The notes under the pieces were generated by a model, which saw nothing but the letters and a program-made list of their open reading frames with translations, had not been told where the DNA came from and searched no databases. The translations under genes and the position numbers were made by a program. 52,576 nucleotides of DNA from Nitrososphaera sp. (GTDB lineage Archaea > Thermoproteota > Nitrososphaeria > Nitrososphaerales > Nitrososphaeraceae). The stretch lies in contig JAICEE010000002.1 of NCBI GenBank assembly GCA_025924355.1, positions 1 to 52,576 of the forward strand. Direction: 5' to 3'. Positions 10,869 through 19,615 of the stretch are shown here, in pieces; the stretch's first letter is position 1; each line of letters opens with the position of its first letter.

Positions 10869-11423
10869 CTACTCGACCATTTTCAGTGTGTCAGTTGTTG
10901 TCACAATTCCAATTACATTACCGTTTTCGCTCACCAGGATAGACTTAGCAAATCTTACAAGTGGAATAAGAGCCTTGGCCGGGGTCGACACATCGACTAT
11001 GGGAGGCGGAGGTTCCATCGCTTGGAAGACATGCATATTCCTCAGATCCTTTTCATTCTTTTCTAGCATCACCTTGGCAAGCCCGTCTTCTGTAAGTATG
11101 CCTACAACCCGTGAAGAGTCAAATACTGGGATCTGGCTTATTGAGTTGACACGCATAACATCTATCGCCTTGTGAAGCTTTTCGTCCTTTTGCACTGAAA
11201 TTGGCGAACGGCTGCAAATATCCCCCGCCTTCATCGAACTGCGGCCTTCAAGTGAGCTTAGGACTTCAAAGATCTTGCGAGCGGTTTCATAGCTGGGCTT
11301 GCATCTTCCGGATTCAATTTGATTTATCATAGACGTGCTGATCCCTGTTAAAGCGGCTAGCTTTCTCTGAGTTATTCCGAGTCTAACTCTAGCCTGCTTG
11401 ATGTATTCGAGTCTTGGTAGCAT
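10869..11423 (-). CDS. HTH (XRE-type) transcriptional regulator with CBS domain pair
   Basis: N-terminal RLGITQRKLAALTGISTSMINQIESGR HTH; two CBS-like repeats. Confidence 0.9.
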   Translation of the reverse strand: MLPRLEYIKQARVRLGITQRKLAALTGISTSMINQIESGRCKPSYETARKIFEVLSSLEGRSSMKAGDICSRSPISVQKDEKLHKAIDVMRVNSISQIPVFDSSRVVGILTEDGLAKVMLEKNEKDLRNMHVFQAMEPPPPIVDVSTPAKALIPLVRFAKSILVSENGNVIGIVTTTDTLKMVE

Positions 11424-11510
11424 CTTTTCCGATCTCTACTTTTTCCAGCCATCGCACTTAAAAGCTACCTGCGAAGTTGAAGCCTTATATTATGTGCGGA
11501 CGACTTTTTC

Positions 11511-12797
11511 TTGTTACAACACTCAATGGCGAATGATGGTAACAGCAAGTGGGATTCAGTAAAACGATACAAGCTGACTAAGATGATAAACGAACTGTCA
11601 AGTATATCTGGACACGGAACTGAACTTGTCACCGTTTACATTCCACCTCGTCGGCCAGTATTTGAGGTTATTTCCCAACTTCGCAATGAAGCCGGCACGG
11701 CTTCAAACATCAAGTCAGACCTTACCAGAACCCATGTGCAAGACGCACTTAGCAGAACGATTGAACAACTAAAATTGTTCAAGGAAACACCTGAAAATGG
11801 CCTTGTTATCTTTTGTGGAGCAATTCCAAATGAGAAAGGAATTGGCAAAGAAAAAATCGAGATATATCCTGTGCTACCTCCAAAGCCGGTCCAAATCAGC
11901 CTTTATCGATGCGACGATCACTTTTGGACCGATCACCTAAAGGAAATGATGAAAGACGACAAGGTCATTGGGATACTATCAATAGACACCCAGGAGACGG
12001 GTATTGGCATACTCACAGGCGATCACTGGGAAGTTATTGACTCGCTTAGTTCAGGCGTAGCTGGCAAGCACCGTCAAGGTGGCCAGTCTGCAAGGAGGTT
12101 TGAAAGGTTGAGAGAAAATGAGTTAAATGAATATTACCATAGAGTGGCACAGCATGTCAAGCAGGTTTTTCTAGATCAATATGATGTAAAGGGCACAATC
12201 GTGGGAGGCCCAGGGCCGACGAAGGAGAATTTTCTAAAAGAAGAGTATCTTGACTACCGCCTGCAAAAGAGCGTTATTGCAACTCTTGACACGTCCTATT
12301 CTGGTGGAGAAGGCGTTCGCGAGCTAATAGAAAAGGCGCAAAAAGAGGGAATCTTGCAGGAATTCCGGGTAATGGAAGAAAAACAACTGATCAAAAAATT
12401 CATGACCGAAGTGCATTCCGGGCGAGGCCTTGGGATATATGGTATTCACGATGTAGTCAAGGCCCTGGAAAGTGGTATTGCAGACTTAGTGTTAGTAACT
12501 GATGATATCATGTACTTCAAGCTGGAGATCAAGTGTAAGGCCTGCAAGAATATACAGACAATAATAGTAGATAGGTCGCAAATCATGGCGACCAAGCAGG
12601 AATGGCTTTCAAAGCAATGCCCATCATGCTCTGGTAGTGACCTTGAAGTTGTTGACAAAGACATAGTGGACTATCTTAACGAGCTTGCCTTAAAGACAGG
12701 GTGCAGGCTTGAAGTGATTTCAGGGAGGACGGAGGAGGGAGCGCAGCTTGCCAGTCTTGGCAAGATAGGCGCGATTTTGCGCTACAAGCCTACGTAG
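11511..12797 (+). CDS. prf1: Peptide chain release factor aRF1
   Basis: NIKS (SNIKSDLTR) and GGQ (RQGGQSARRFER) motifs. Confidence 0.96.
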   Translation: MLQHSMANDGNSKWDSVKRYKLTKMINELSSISGHGTELVTVYIPPRRPVFEVISQLRNEAGTASNIKSDLTRTHVQDALSRTIEQLKLFKETPENGLVIFCGAIPNEKGIGKEKIEIYPVLPPKPVQISLYRCDDHFWTDHLKEMMKDDKVIGILSIDTQETGIGILTGDHWEVIDSLSSGVAGKHRQGGQSARRFERLRENELNEYYHRVAQHVKQVFLDQYDVKGTIVGGPGPTKENFLKEEYLDYRLQKSVIATLDTSYSGGEGVRELIEKAQKEGILQEFRVMEEKQLIKKFMTEVHSGRGLGIYGIHDVVKALESGIADLVLVTDDIMYFKLEIKCKACKNIQTIIVDRSQIMATKQEWLSKQCPSCSGSDLEVVDKDIVDYLNELALKTGCRLEVISGRTEEGAQLASLGKIGAILRYKPT

Positions 12798-12918
12798 CCT
12801 CGCAGGAACATTCGGAAACGTCCTTGAAACAACCGGTGCATACGACAAACGTGTTGCAACCAAGAGCTGTGCAAGCCTCAAATGATCTTGAGTCCCTGCC
12901 GCAGCTGCACTTTTTCAT
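12790..12918 (-). CDS. 42-aa Cys-rich zinc-binding-like protein
   Basis: MKKCSCGRDSRSFEACTALGCNTFVVCTGCFKDVSECSCEAT*; the track ORF (12790-13134) has a dubious N-terminal extension. Confidence 0.5.
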   Translation of the reverse strand: MKKCSCGRDSRSFEACTALGCNTFVVCTGCFKDVSECSCEAT

Positions 12919-13442
12919 GCACCTTTCTAAGCTTAAAGAAGGATATCTAGATTGCGAAGGCACAAAGAAAAGATATAATCGTCTGTTATTTCTTTGAATT
13001 CTATTAACTATGATCATCATGCAAGCCAAGGGATGATCGAGAAAACGTCTCTCTTTGCGATATCGAGATAGCCATTGAGAGTCGCTTGCAAGCAGGGCTA
13101 TTTCTATGATGCTATTTTCGCACACAATTAGCAAGAGACAGAATTTAAGTCTCTAACGGGATGAACAATAAATCCCTAGAATACCCGGACACCAGGGATC
13201 AGCACATTGTCAGTGATCAAAAGAAAAACAAATCTGTATTGTCCATCAATTAAATTGTATTATCTAATATTCACTTTATAACCTTGCATAATTTTGCCGT
13301 CTTGAAGTCTTCAAGCAGTCATTAATTAACCGAGCATGCAAGCATAGATATGCAATTTTATGATAATACAAGAAATTGGTATAACAATTAACGTACCTTG
13401 ACAAGTATTAAATAAAGGTGTGAAAGTATCAGCTCTGGAAAA

Positions 13443-15074
13443 ATGCCTGCTCAAATGAAGGTTCATCCCTCATTTTTCAAGGAATTCGCCACTAAAACCT
13501 GGGTCTCCCCCACAGAGATTCTAAAGGAGCTTGTAGAGAATGCCTTTGATGAGGACGCAACAAAAGTTCTTGTCACTGTCCTGAGCAATGGTTCTATTGT
13601 TATTGAAGATGACGCAGGAATGGATCAGAGCGGAATGGAGAAATTTCTGCTTTTGGGTTCTCCTCATAAAAGAACCGAATCAGTTTCACCTAAGCTTAAA
13701 AGAATTAGAACAGGCAGATATGGTACAGGCAGACTATCCTTCCTCACATCCTTTGAGAGTATGAGAATAAGAACAAGACGTGAAAGTTTCACGAAAGCGC
13801 TTGCCATCAATGCAGGTGTGCTTGAAAGGCTCTATAGGGGCAATGCGAGGCTCGATGACCTAAAAGAGCCTCACCTTAAGCGAGACGGAACAGAACTTGT
13901 CATGAGTGGGGCAAAGACCCAACTGGACATATTCAAAATAATGAAAGATATCCGAAAATTAGCAGTACTAAGGCAGCCGCTATTTGAAGTATACATTAAA
14001 ACTGCCGAGAAATTCAAAGAGTGGAATTTTGATGGTTCTCAGATTATTAAGGCCCCTGAAATTCAAGGGCACAGGATACCACTCAACCTAGACGGCGGCA
14101 AATTAACTGGCGAAATCGTTATTGCTAGGAGACCACTATCTGACGACGAGCGCGGAATAGCTGTCATGGTTGGAAATCATATCGTGATGCGCAGCAATTT
14201 TGGCTTTGACACAAAGCTGAACCGTGTGACAGGCTTTGTCAGATGCGACAGCCTGACGACTAGGTTCGCTGACAAGTCTGCAATCATTGAGGATAGCGAA
14301 TATGCCAAATTCAATCAGCTCATGAAAACCTTTGTCATTGATAGAGTCATTCCTGGTTTGACTGAATACGAAGACGTACTGATAACTCGGGAAGAATCTA
14401 GGATTTATCGCGAAATTGACAAGATACTTGGACAGGCCATGATCGAAAATCTAGAACTTGAAGAGGAGGTACAAGGATACGAGATGGTGCAAATAAGAGA
14501 ACGAGTGAGGCCTACTCTCGCTCAGGAAGATGAAAAGCATCGACATAAGGTGCATTCTGATGACAACCAGCAAATCGCAGAGTCTGAGGAGACCCACCTG
14601 ACCTCTCTTGAGAGTTCCGCACTTTCCGAGGCAGATCGTACACGACCACATGCTGTCACAGAACCGTATGCTTCAAGCAGCCTAACTAACATGCCTGAAG
14701 GGATAGCCGGAGAGGTGGTGAATGAAACACAGACCGACGGCTCTGTAATTAAGACAATGAATGTACGTAAGCCAATACTAAAGAAGACATTTGCACTCAA
14801 GAGGATAGGCTACAAGGTAATCCCATATGAAGATGAAAGTGATTCGCGATACAGCTTTATTACTGAGAATATTGTGTTTGTAAATAAAGCCAATCCAACT
14901 TACAGGGCTGAGGCCACAAGAGGAGATGAATTCCTTATGAGGCACGTCATAAGCATTGTTGCTGAGGCAGTGGCGCAGGCAAAACACCCAGAAGGTAAGG
15001 ATGCCCTTGAGTTACAGAATAGGCTTGTTGCTGACGCCATCAGGATACACGACACCAACGTAACAAAGCGTTAG
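13443..15074 (+). CDS. GHKL (Hsp90/MutL/MORC-like) ATPase-domain protein
   Basis: N-box EILKELVENAFDEDAT, G1 EDDAGMD, G2 GRYGTGRLSFL. Confidence 0.8.
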   Translation: MPAQMKVHPSFFKEFATKTWVSPTEILKELVENAFDEDATKVLVTVLSNGSIVIEDDAGMDQSGMEKFLLLGSPHKRTESVSPKLKRIRTGRYGTGRLSFLTSFESMRIRTRRESFTKALAINAGVLERLYRGNARLDDLKEPHLKRDGTELVMSGAKTQLDIFKIMKDIRKLAVLRQPLFEVYIKTAEKFKEWNFDGSQIIKAPEIQGHRIPLNLDGGKLTGEIVIARRPLSDDERGIAVMVGNHIVMRSNFGFDTKLNRVTGFVRCDSLTTRFADKSAIIEDSEYAKFNQLMKTFVIDRVIPGLTEYEDVLITREESRIYREIDKILGQAMIENLELEEEVQGYEMVQIRERVRPTLAQEDEKHRHKVHSDDNQQIAESEETHLTSLESSALSEADRTRPHAVTEPYASSSLTNMPEGIAGEVVNETQTDGSVIKTMNVRKPILKKTFALKRIGYKVIPYEDESDSRYSFITENIVFVNKANPTYRAEATRGDEFLMRHVISIVAEAVAQAKHPEGKDALELQNRLVADAIRIHDTNVTKR

Positions 15075-15164
15075 CGACAGTAAAAGCATAATCTGCTATG
15101 GTAATTTTTTTGTCTTTTCAATAGAAACGACTAAATCTAACTTGGACAGCGATGTACATCGCAT

Positions 15165-15767
15165 ATGGCGTTTGCAGAATTCATGCCAGGGGCGACAGTA
15201 GTAGGCATATCCTACAATGATGGCGTTATATTAGCAGCGGACAAAAGAGTTTCATTCGGGAACTTTGTAGTGAATAAGAATATCAAAAAGACATTTTCAG
15301 TAACGGACCATGTTGGAGCCGCATGTGCTGGCATGGTCGCCGACATGCAGGTGCTTGTAAGGCAGGTCGAGGCATTGGCCAAGATCCGGAAGCTGGAGAC
15401 GAGACGTGATGTTCCTCCAAACTCAATCGCAAAGTTAATGTCCGTAATTATGTTCGAGAGAAGATACTTTCCACTGCTAACTCAGGTCATTGTGGGCGGT
15501 ATCAGCGAAAAACCTGAAATCTATACTCTTGACCCACTTGGTTCAGTACTGCCTGATGACTATGCTGCAGTAGGTACAGGAGCAGAAGGGGCACTTGGTA
15601 TTATGGATGCAGAATTTAAGCCAAATATGTCTGAAGAGGCAGTTACAGAATTGGCTTCCAGGGCTATCAGGTCTGCGACCCAACGCGATGCTGCAAGTGG
15701 AGACGGGATCGATATATTGTATGTAACGAGAACTGGCCATAGGGAAGAAACAAGAAGACCTTCCTAA
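15165..15767 (+). CDS. psmB: Proteasome beta subunit, apparently lacking catalytic Thr1
   Basis: MPG|ATVVGISYNDGVILAADKR ... KNIKK (K33) ... QRDAASGDGID. Confidence 0.93.
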   Translation: MAFAEFMPGATVVGISYNDGVILAADKRVSFGNFVVNKNIKKTFSVTDHVGAACAGMVADMQVLVRQVEALAKIRKLETRRDVPPNSIAKLMSVIMFERRYFPLLTQVIVGGISEKPEIYTLDPLGSVLPDDYAAVGTGAEGALGIMDAEFKPNMSEEAVTELASRAIRSATQRDAASGDGIDILYVTRTGHREETRRPS

Positions 15768-15771
15768 TCTC

Positions 15772-16158
15772 TTATATTTTCTTATAGGCTTCCCAGATTT
15801 TGTCACTAATGTAATGAATTGTGTCTATAACGTAGCCTTTGGTCATTCCTCTTGCTACTTCGCTGTCTTCAAGAGCAAGCCCTACAGCAAGCGCCCTTCC
15901 ATGTGCCTGATCCTTTACTACTACAATATCTCCTTTTTTGAAGGAGTCAAAATTTATTATGCCGGGTCGCATCACCTTGGCGCCGTTGCAAACAAATTTC
16001 ACTGCACCTCTGTCTATTGTCACTGAAGGAAAGCGTTGCAAGTCTTCCTGCTTGCCAAGGAACGGCACTACTAAACCCCGAACTTGGGCAGCAACCATAT
16101 TGTCGGCAGCCAACAGACACTTGTCTCGCTCAATTTCATATACTTTGATATTTTTCAC
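15772..16158 (-). CDS. PUA-domain RNA-binding protein (MCT-1-like); true start probably further upstream (up to about 16257)
   Basis: PUA signature VRGLVVPFLGKQEDL...GDIVVVKDQAHGRALAVGLA; frame continues upstream as FVLSKSETAKLFDSLLSSWPQDILPK. Confidence 0.85.
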   Translation of the reverse strand: MKNIKVYEIERDKCLLAADNMVAAQVRGLVVPFLGKQEDLQRFPSVTIDRGAVKFVCNGAKVMRPGIINFDSFKKGDIVVVKDQAHGRALAVGLALEDSEVARGMTKGYVIDTIHYISDKIWEAYKKI

Positions 16159-16571
16159 TTTTGGAAGAATATCCTGTGGCCATGAAGATAAGAGGCTATC
16201 GAAAAGCTTTGCAGTTTCACTCTTTGATAATACGAAAATCTTCAGGGCGATCAGAATATCGGTGCGCGAACGATAATTAATTTGTTACATTAAGGATCCC
16301 TTAATGTTTCTGCATATGCCTCAGATGCTCCCGCTTGCTTACCCACGTAGTCTTCCCGAGATTATGCCTTGCAAGGAGATCGTATCCGGCATGTACAGTG
16401 TAGCTAACTTAAATTCCCAGATTTCGTGACTCTGAAAATCGTTATTTAGAAGGGTTTTTTATTAGCAAGAGAATGGTCAAGGAGACTTATCTTCACGACC
16501 GCACATCGGACGGTCATGTATGAAGAGCAGAGCAACACGGGTTGGAGGATCAGTATGTCCTGTTAAAATGC

Positions 16572-16730
16572 CTAAGGATTAGTATGTGTTATTTCTTGCC
16601 AGCAGTCTAAGCAGTACTCACCGTTTATTTGGAATATTTCTGCAGGCTTTACTTGACACCCTATGCATAGGTATGACTCGGCATCTGAAATTCCTTTTAT
16701 CTTATCGACTGATTTGCTTAAAATTTTCAT
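16572..16730 (-). CDS. 52-aa putative zinc-ribbon protein
   Basis: MKILSKSVDKIKGISDAESYLCIGCQVKPAEIFQINGEYCLDCWQEITHTNP*; two CxxC knuckles; absent from ORF track. Confidence 0.6.
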   Translation of the reverse strand: MKILSKSVDKIKGISDAESYLCIGCQVKPAEIFQINGEYCLDCWQEITHTNP

Positions 16731-17052
16731 AGTAAACCTATAGAAATTCTATCATGAGTTGCAATATTTATACGTTATTTTGATATGCTAATCCCGAAGA
16801 CATTTTTTCTTCGAGGTTCCGGGGCTAATAGCTGATCAGAGCGGAGATAGTCAAAGAAGATTGAGCCCTTGGTAGTCTCACTAGGTTATAGATTAAAATA
16901 CTGTTAACAAGGTGAGCGATGATGGAAATACGTTTTCTTTGAACCACCCATTAGTTGTCCAGACAAAATCTGTTGGAAGAACAAGTACTTTAGGTCTTAT
17001 TAGGTGCCTGTCTAACATTCGGTCCTTGGGCTATCCTTCAATGCTCTTTGTA

Positions 17053-17205
17053 CTATGTTTGTCCAAGTATCTCATCAAGTGCTCCAATCATATCTATCAA
17101 AAATATCTTCCCATAAAATCTGCCTCCTTTAAGTACCTTGGATATTGGTCCTGCTTTCAGGCCTTTTACTAAGGACTCAATTATGGTGAAGCGATTTTCC
17201 CGCAT
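17053..17205 (-). CDS. 50-aa putative small protein just downstream of hom
   Basis: MRENRFTIIESLVKGLKAGPISKVLKGGRFYGKIFLIDMIGALDEILGQT*; co-directional, 15-nt gap after hom stop. Confidence 0.35.
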   Translation of the reverse strand: MRENRFTIIESLVKGLKAGPISKVLKGGRFYGKIFLIDMIGALDEILGQT

Positions 17206-17220
17206 AACAGACAGAATTCT

Positions 17221-18231
17221 TCAGCTAAATGTTGCCTCTCTTATCTCTATCAGGTCACGTAACATTGCACTTGCAGTTTCCATCCCGCCAGCACCTCTTC
17301 CGATTATCGTCTGCTGTCCAGAATGCTCCGAGGAAAATGTAACAGCATTCAGGGTGCCATCAACGCATATTGGATCTGTCTTGGCAACTTCTGTAGGAGC
17401 GACGTGAAGTTGTCTGCTGTCGCATACTGCTAGCAATTTCACTGCATTGCCCCGTTCAGCTGCATTTTTCACATCTGACAATGTTACGTTGACGATGCCA
17501 GTACGCTGGATATCCTTCATGGTTACCTTCATTCCCATAACCCAGTTAGCCATAATAACCAATTTTGCAGCCGCGTCAAACCCGTCAACATCAAGGGAGG
17601 GGTTGGCCTCAGCATAGCCTTTTTCTTTAGCATCCTTCATTGCGCTATCATATGTCCGTCCTTGCTCCATCTTGCTCAGTATGTAATTTGTCGTGCCATT
17701 CAGGATCCCCTGGAATGAAGTTATCCTGTCTCCTTTTAGGCAGCGCTTAGCAAATTCCAAAATGGGCGTCCCGCCGCCAACTGTCCCGCTGAATCGTAAC
17801 ATAACACCATTATAGTTGGCAAGCTCGATAAGCGAGGGAAAAGCGAGGGCAAGTGGTCCCTTATTAACGCAGATCACGTGCTTATGACTTCTCATTGCCG
17901 TGGTAATGTGTGAGGTCGCGGGCTCACCATCGTTGAGATTTGTGGGAGTGCATTCAAGCATCACCTCGGCATCTACCTTGTCAATGACTTGCAGGGAATC
18001 AAATTTGGTGCTACCTTTCTCGTAACCACCAACAGTTCCTTTAGTTTTTTTTGCCTCAAGAAGCCTCTTGAGATCGAGGCCCGGCGGCGCTATGGCTGAG
18101 CCGCTGTTGTCGACACAGGCTACAATACGAGGCTTTATGCCATGCCGATTGTACAGATCTGCTGACCGAGAGAGCAGTAACTTGGCGAAACTCTGCCCGA
18201 CCACCCCGAACCCTACAATTACTACACGCAA
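17221..18231 (-). CDS. hom: Homoserine dehydrogenase
   Basis: VIVGFGVVGQSFAKLL; GGGTPILEFAKRCLKGDRITSFQGILNGTTNYIL. Confidence 0.94.
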   Translation of the reverse strand: MRVVIVGFGVVGQSFAKLLLSRSADLYNRHGIKPRIVACVDNSGSAIAPPGLDLKRLLEAKKTKGTVGGYEKGSTKFDSLQVIDKVDAEVMLECTPTNLNDGEPATSHITTAMRSHKHVICVNKGPLALAFPSLIELANYNGVMLRFSGTVGGGTPILEFAKRCLKGDRITSFQGILNGTTNYILSKMEQGRTYDSAMKDAKEKGYAEANPSLDVDGFDAAAKLVIMANWVMGMKVTMKDIQRTGIVNVTLSDVKNAAERGNAVKLLAVCDSRQLHVAPTEVAKTDPICVDGTLNAVTFSSEHSGQQTIIGRGAGGMETASAMLRDLIEIREATFS

Positions 18232-18451
18232 TATTGATACTGCTGTTCAAAATAGTGGGGGGTTAATAAAACTATAAGTTCATGAAATTCATACTACATA
18301 TTTTGAGTCGTTCTGAACATGGATTAAGTAATACAAGCATAAATGAAAATCCAAAACTAACATCTGCTCCTTTATTCCTTAGGTTCCCAATATACTAAAA
18401 TTCATTACAGGATTTATCTAAAAATACTTAAATGCTTCTGACTACCAGGAC

Positions 18452-18592
18452 ATGAGGGAATTATTATCAAGAGATCATAGCAAAATAGAGAATGAGATCA
18501 TTGAACTCACTTCATTATCTTTAAGGAGAAAGGAACGAATAGTACCGGTAGAAGTAATCACATTCAACCAGTTATTTGATTATCCAAGATAA
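18452..18592 (+). CDS. 46-aa putative small protein
   Basis: MRELLSRDHSKIENEIIELTSLSLRRKERIVPVEVITFNQLFDYPR*; ATG-to-TAA frame, no homology recognised. Confidence 0.3.
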   Translation: MRELLSRDHSKIENEIIELTSLSLRRKERIVPVEVITFNQLFDYPR

Positions 18593-18717
18593 ACAAAACA
18601 ATCGTTAACATAGAAAAGATCAGCAAATTCATCCCTCCTCAAGTGCTAACCAAAAGGATTTTTTAATGCCAATAAGAAGAAGAGGAGCTTCCCAAACGAT
18701 TTTTATCCTGCCAGCTT

Positions 18718-19524
18718 TTGTTAGGCATACAAAGGAATACAACACCATTGTTAGACAATATTGCTACACTAGCATTTCTCATCGCTGTTGGGCTGAGCGC
18801 TGGAACGTTGGGTTCCCTGCTTGGGGTGGGGGGCGGTATAATAATGGTCCCGGCTCTTACGTTGTTGAACCTGCCACCAACACAGGCGGCAAGCACAAGC
18901 CTTATTGCGGTCATGTCAACAAGCATATCATCCACTATAGAGTACTCCAGGCAAAAGAGGATTGACTACACCCTTGGCCTAAAGATGGCTGCCTCCTCGA
19001 TACCCGGTGGTGTGCTTGGGGCTCTCCTGTCTGAATATTTACAAGAAGATACATTCAAACTGTATTTTGGGATATTGCTAATACTCACTGGCGTTTACGT
19101 TGTATATAAAAAATCAGTTCTAAAAGATCTCCGAGCCAAAAGGCGTTCGTTGCCTTTGCAGATTGCAGTCTTTGCTGCTTCATTTGGAGCCGGCATAATA
19201 TCGAGTCTATTTGGCGTAGGAGGCGGGATAGTATTTGTACCAGCTATGCTGCTTGTGCTTGGCCTGACAATGCATAGAGCTGCACCAACGTCCCAATTTA
19301 CACTGATGATTACAGCTATTGCTGGCGTCTTTACACATTCTGTTTTGGGACACCCCGATTACCTGCAGGCAGTTGTCTTATCAGCAGGTGCCTTTGCTGG
19401 TGCTCAGATAGGAGCAAGGTTATCGCGCATGACTAAGGACATGCTACTACAAAGATTATTGGCAATTATGCTAATAGCAGTAGCCATCACCTTCATTTTA
19501 GACGGGCTAAGTTTAAGGTATTGA
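18718..19524 (+). CDS. TauE/SafE (DUF81) family membrane permease
   Basis: Duplicated glycine-rich motif LLGVGGGIIMVPAL / LFGVGGGIVFVPAM; about 8 hydrophobic segments. Confidence 0.9.
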   Translation: MLGIQRNTTPLLDNIATLAFLIAVGLSAGTLGSLLGVGGGIIMVPALTLLNLPPTQAASTSLIAVMSTSISSTIEYSRQKRIDYTLGLKMAASSIPGGVLGALLSEYLQEDTFKLYFGILLILTGVYVVYKKSVLKDLRAKRRSLPLQIAVFAASFGAGIISSLFGVGGGIVFVPAMLLVLGLTMHRAAPTSQFTLMITAIAGVFTHSVLGHPDYLQAVVLSAGAFAGAQIGARLSRMTKDMLLQRLLAIMLIAVAITFILDGLSLRY

Positions 19525-19615
19525 TTAGGAACGTACCATATACAGCTATTTTGACAATCATCTAGCTTTTATAAAACAATTTGACCAAGATTTCCCATTC
19601 AGTTGAGAGAGGGCA

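Noticed and set aside
14451-14987. Several minus-strand ORFs within the GHKL ATPase gene
   Set aside because: Antisense frames of a long, coherent coding sequence.
16912-17172. 86-aa + strand ORF
   Set aside because: Opposite the more coding-like 50-aa minus ORF; unusual composition, no family recognised.
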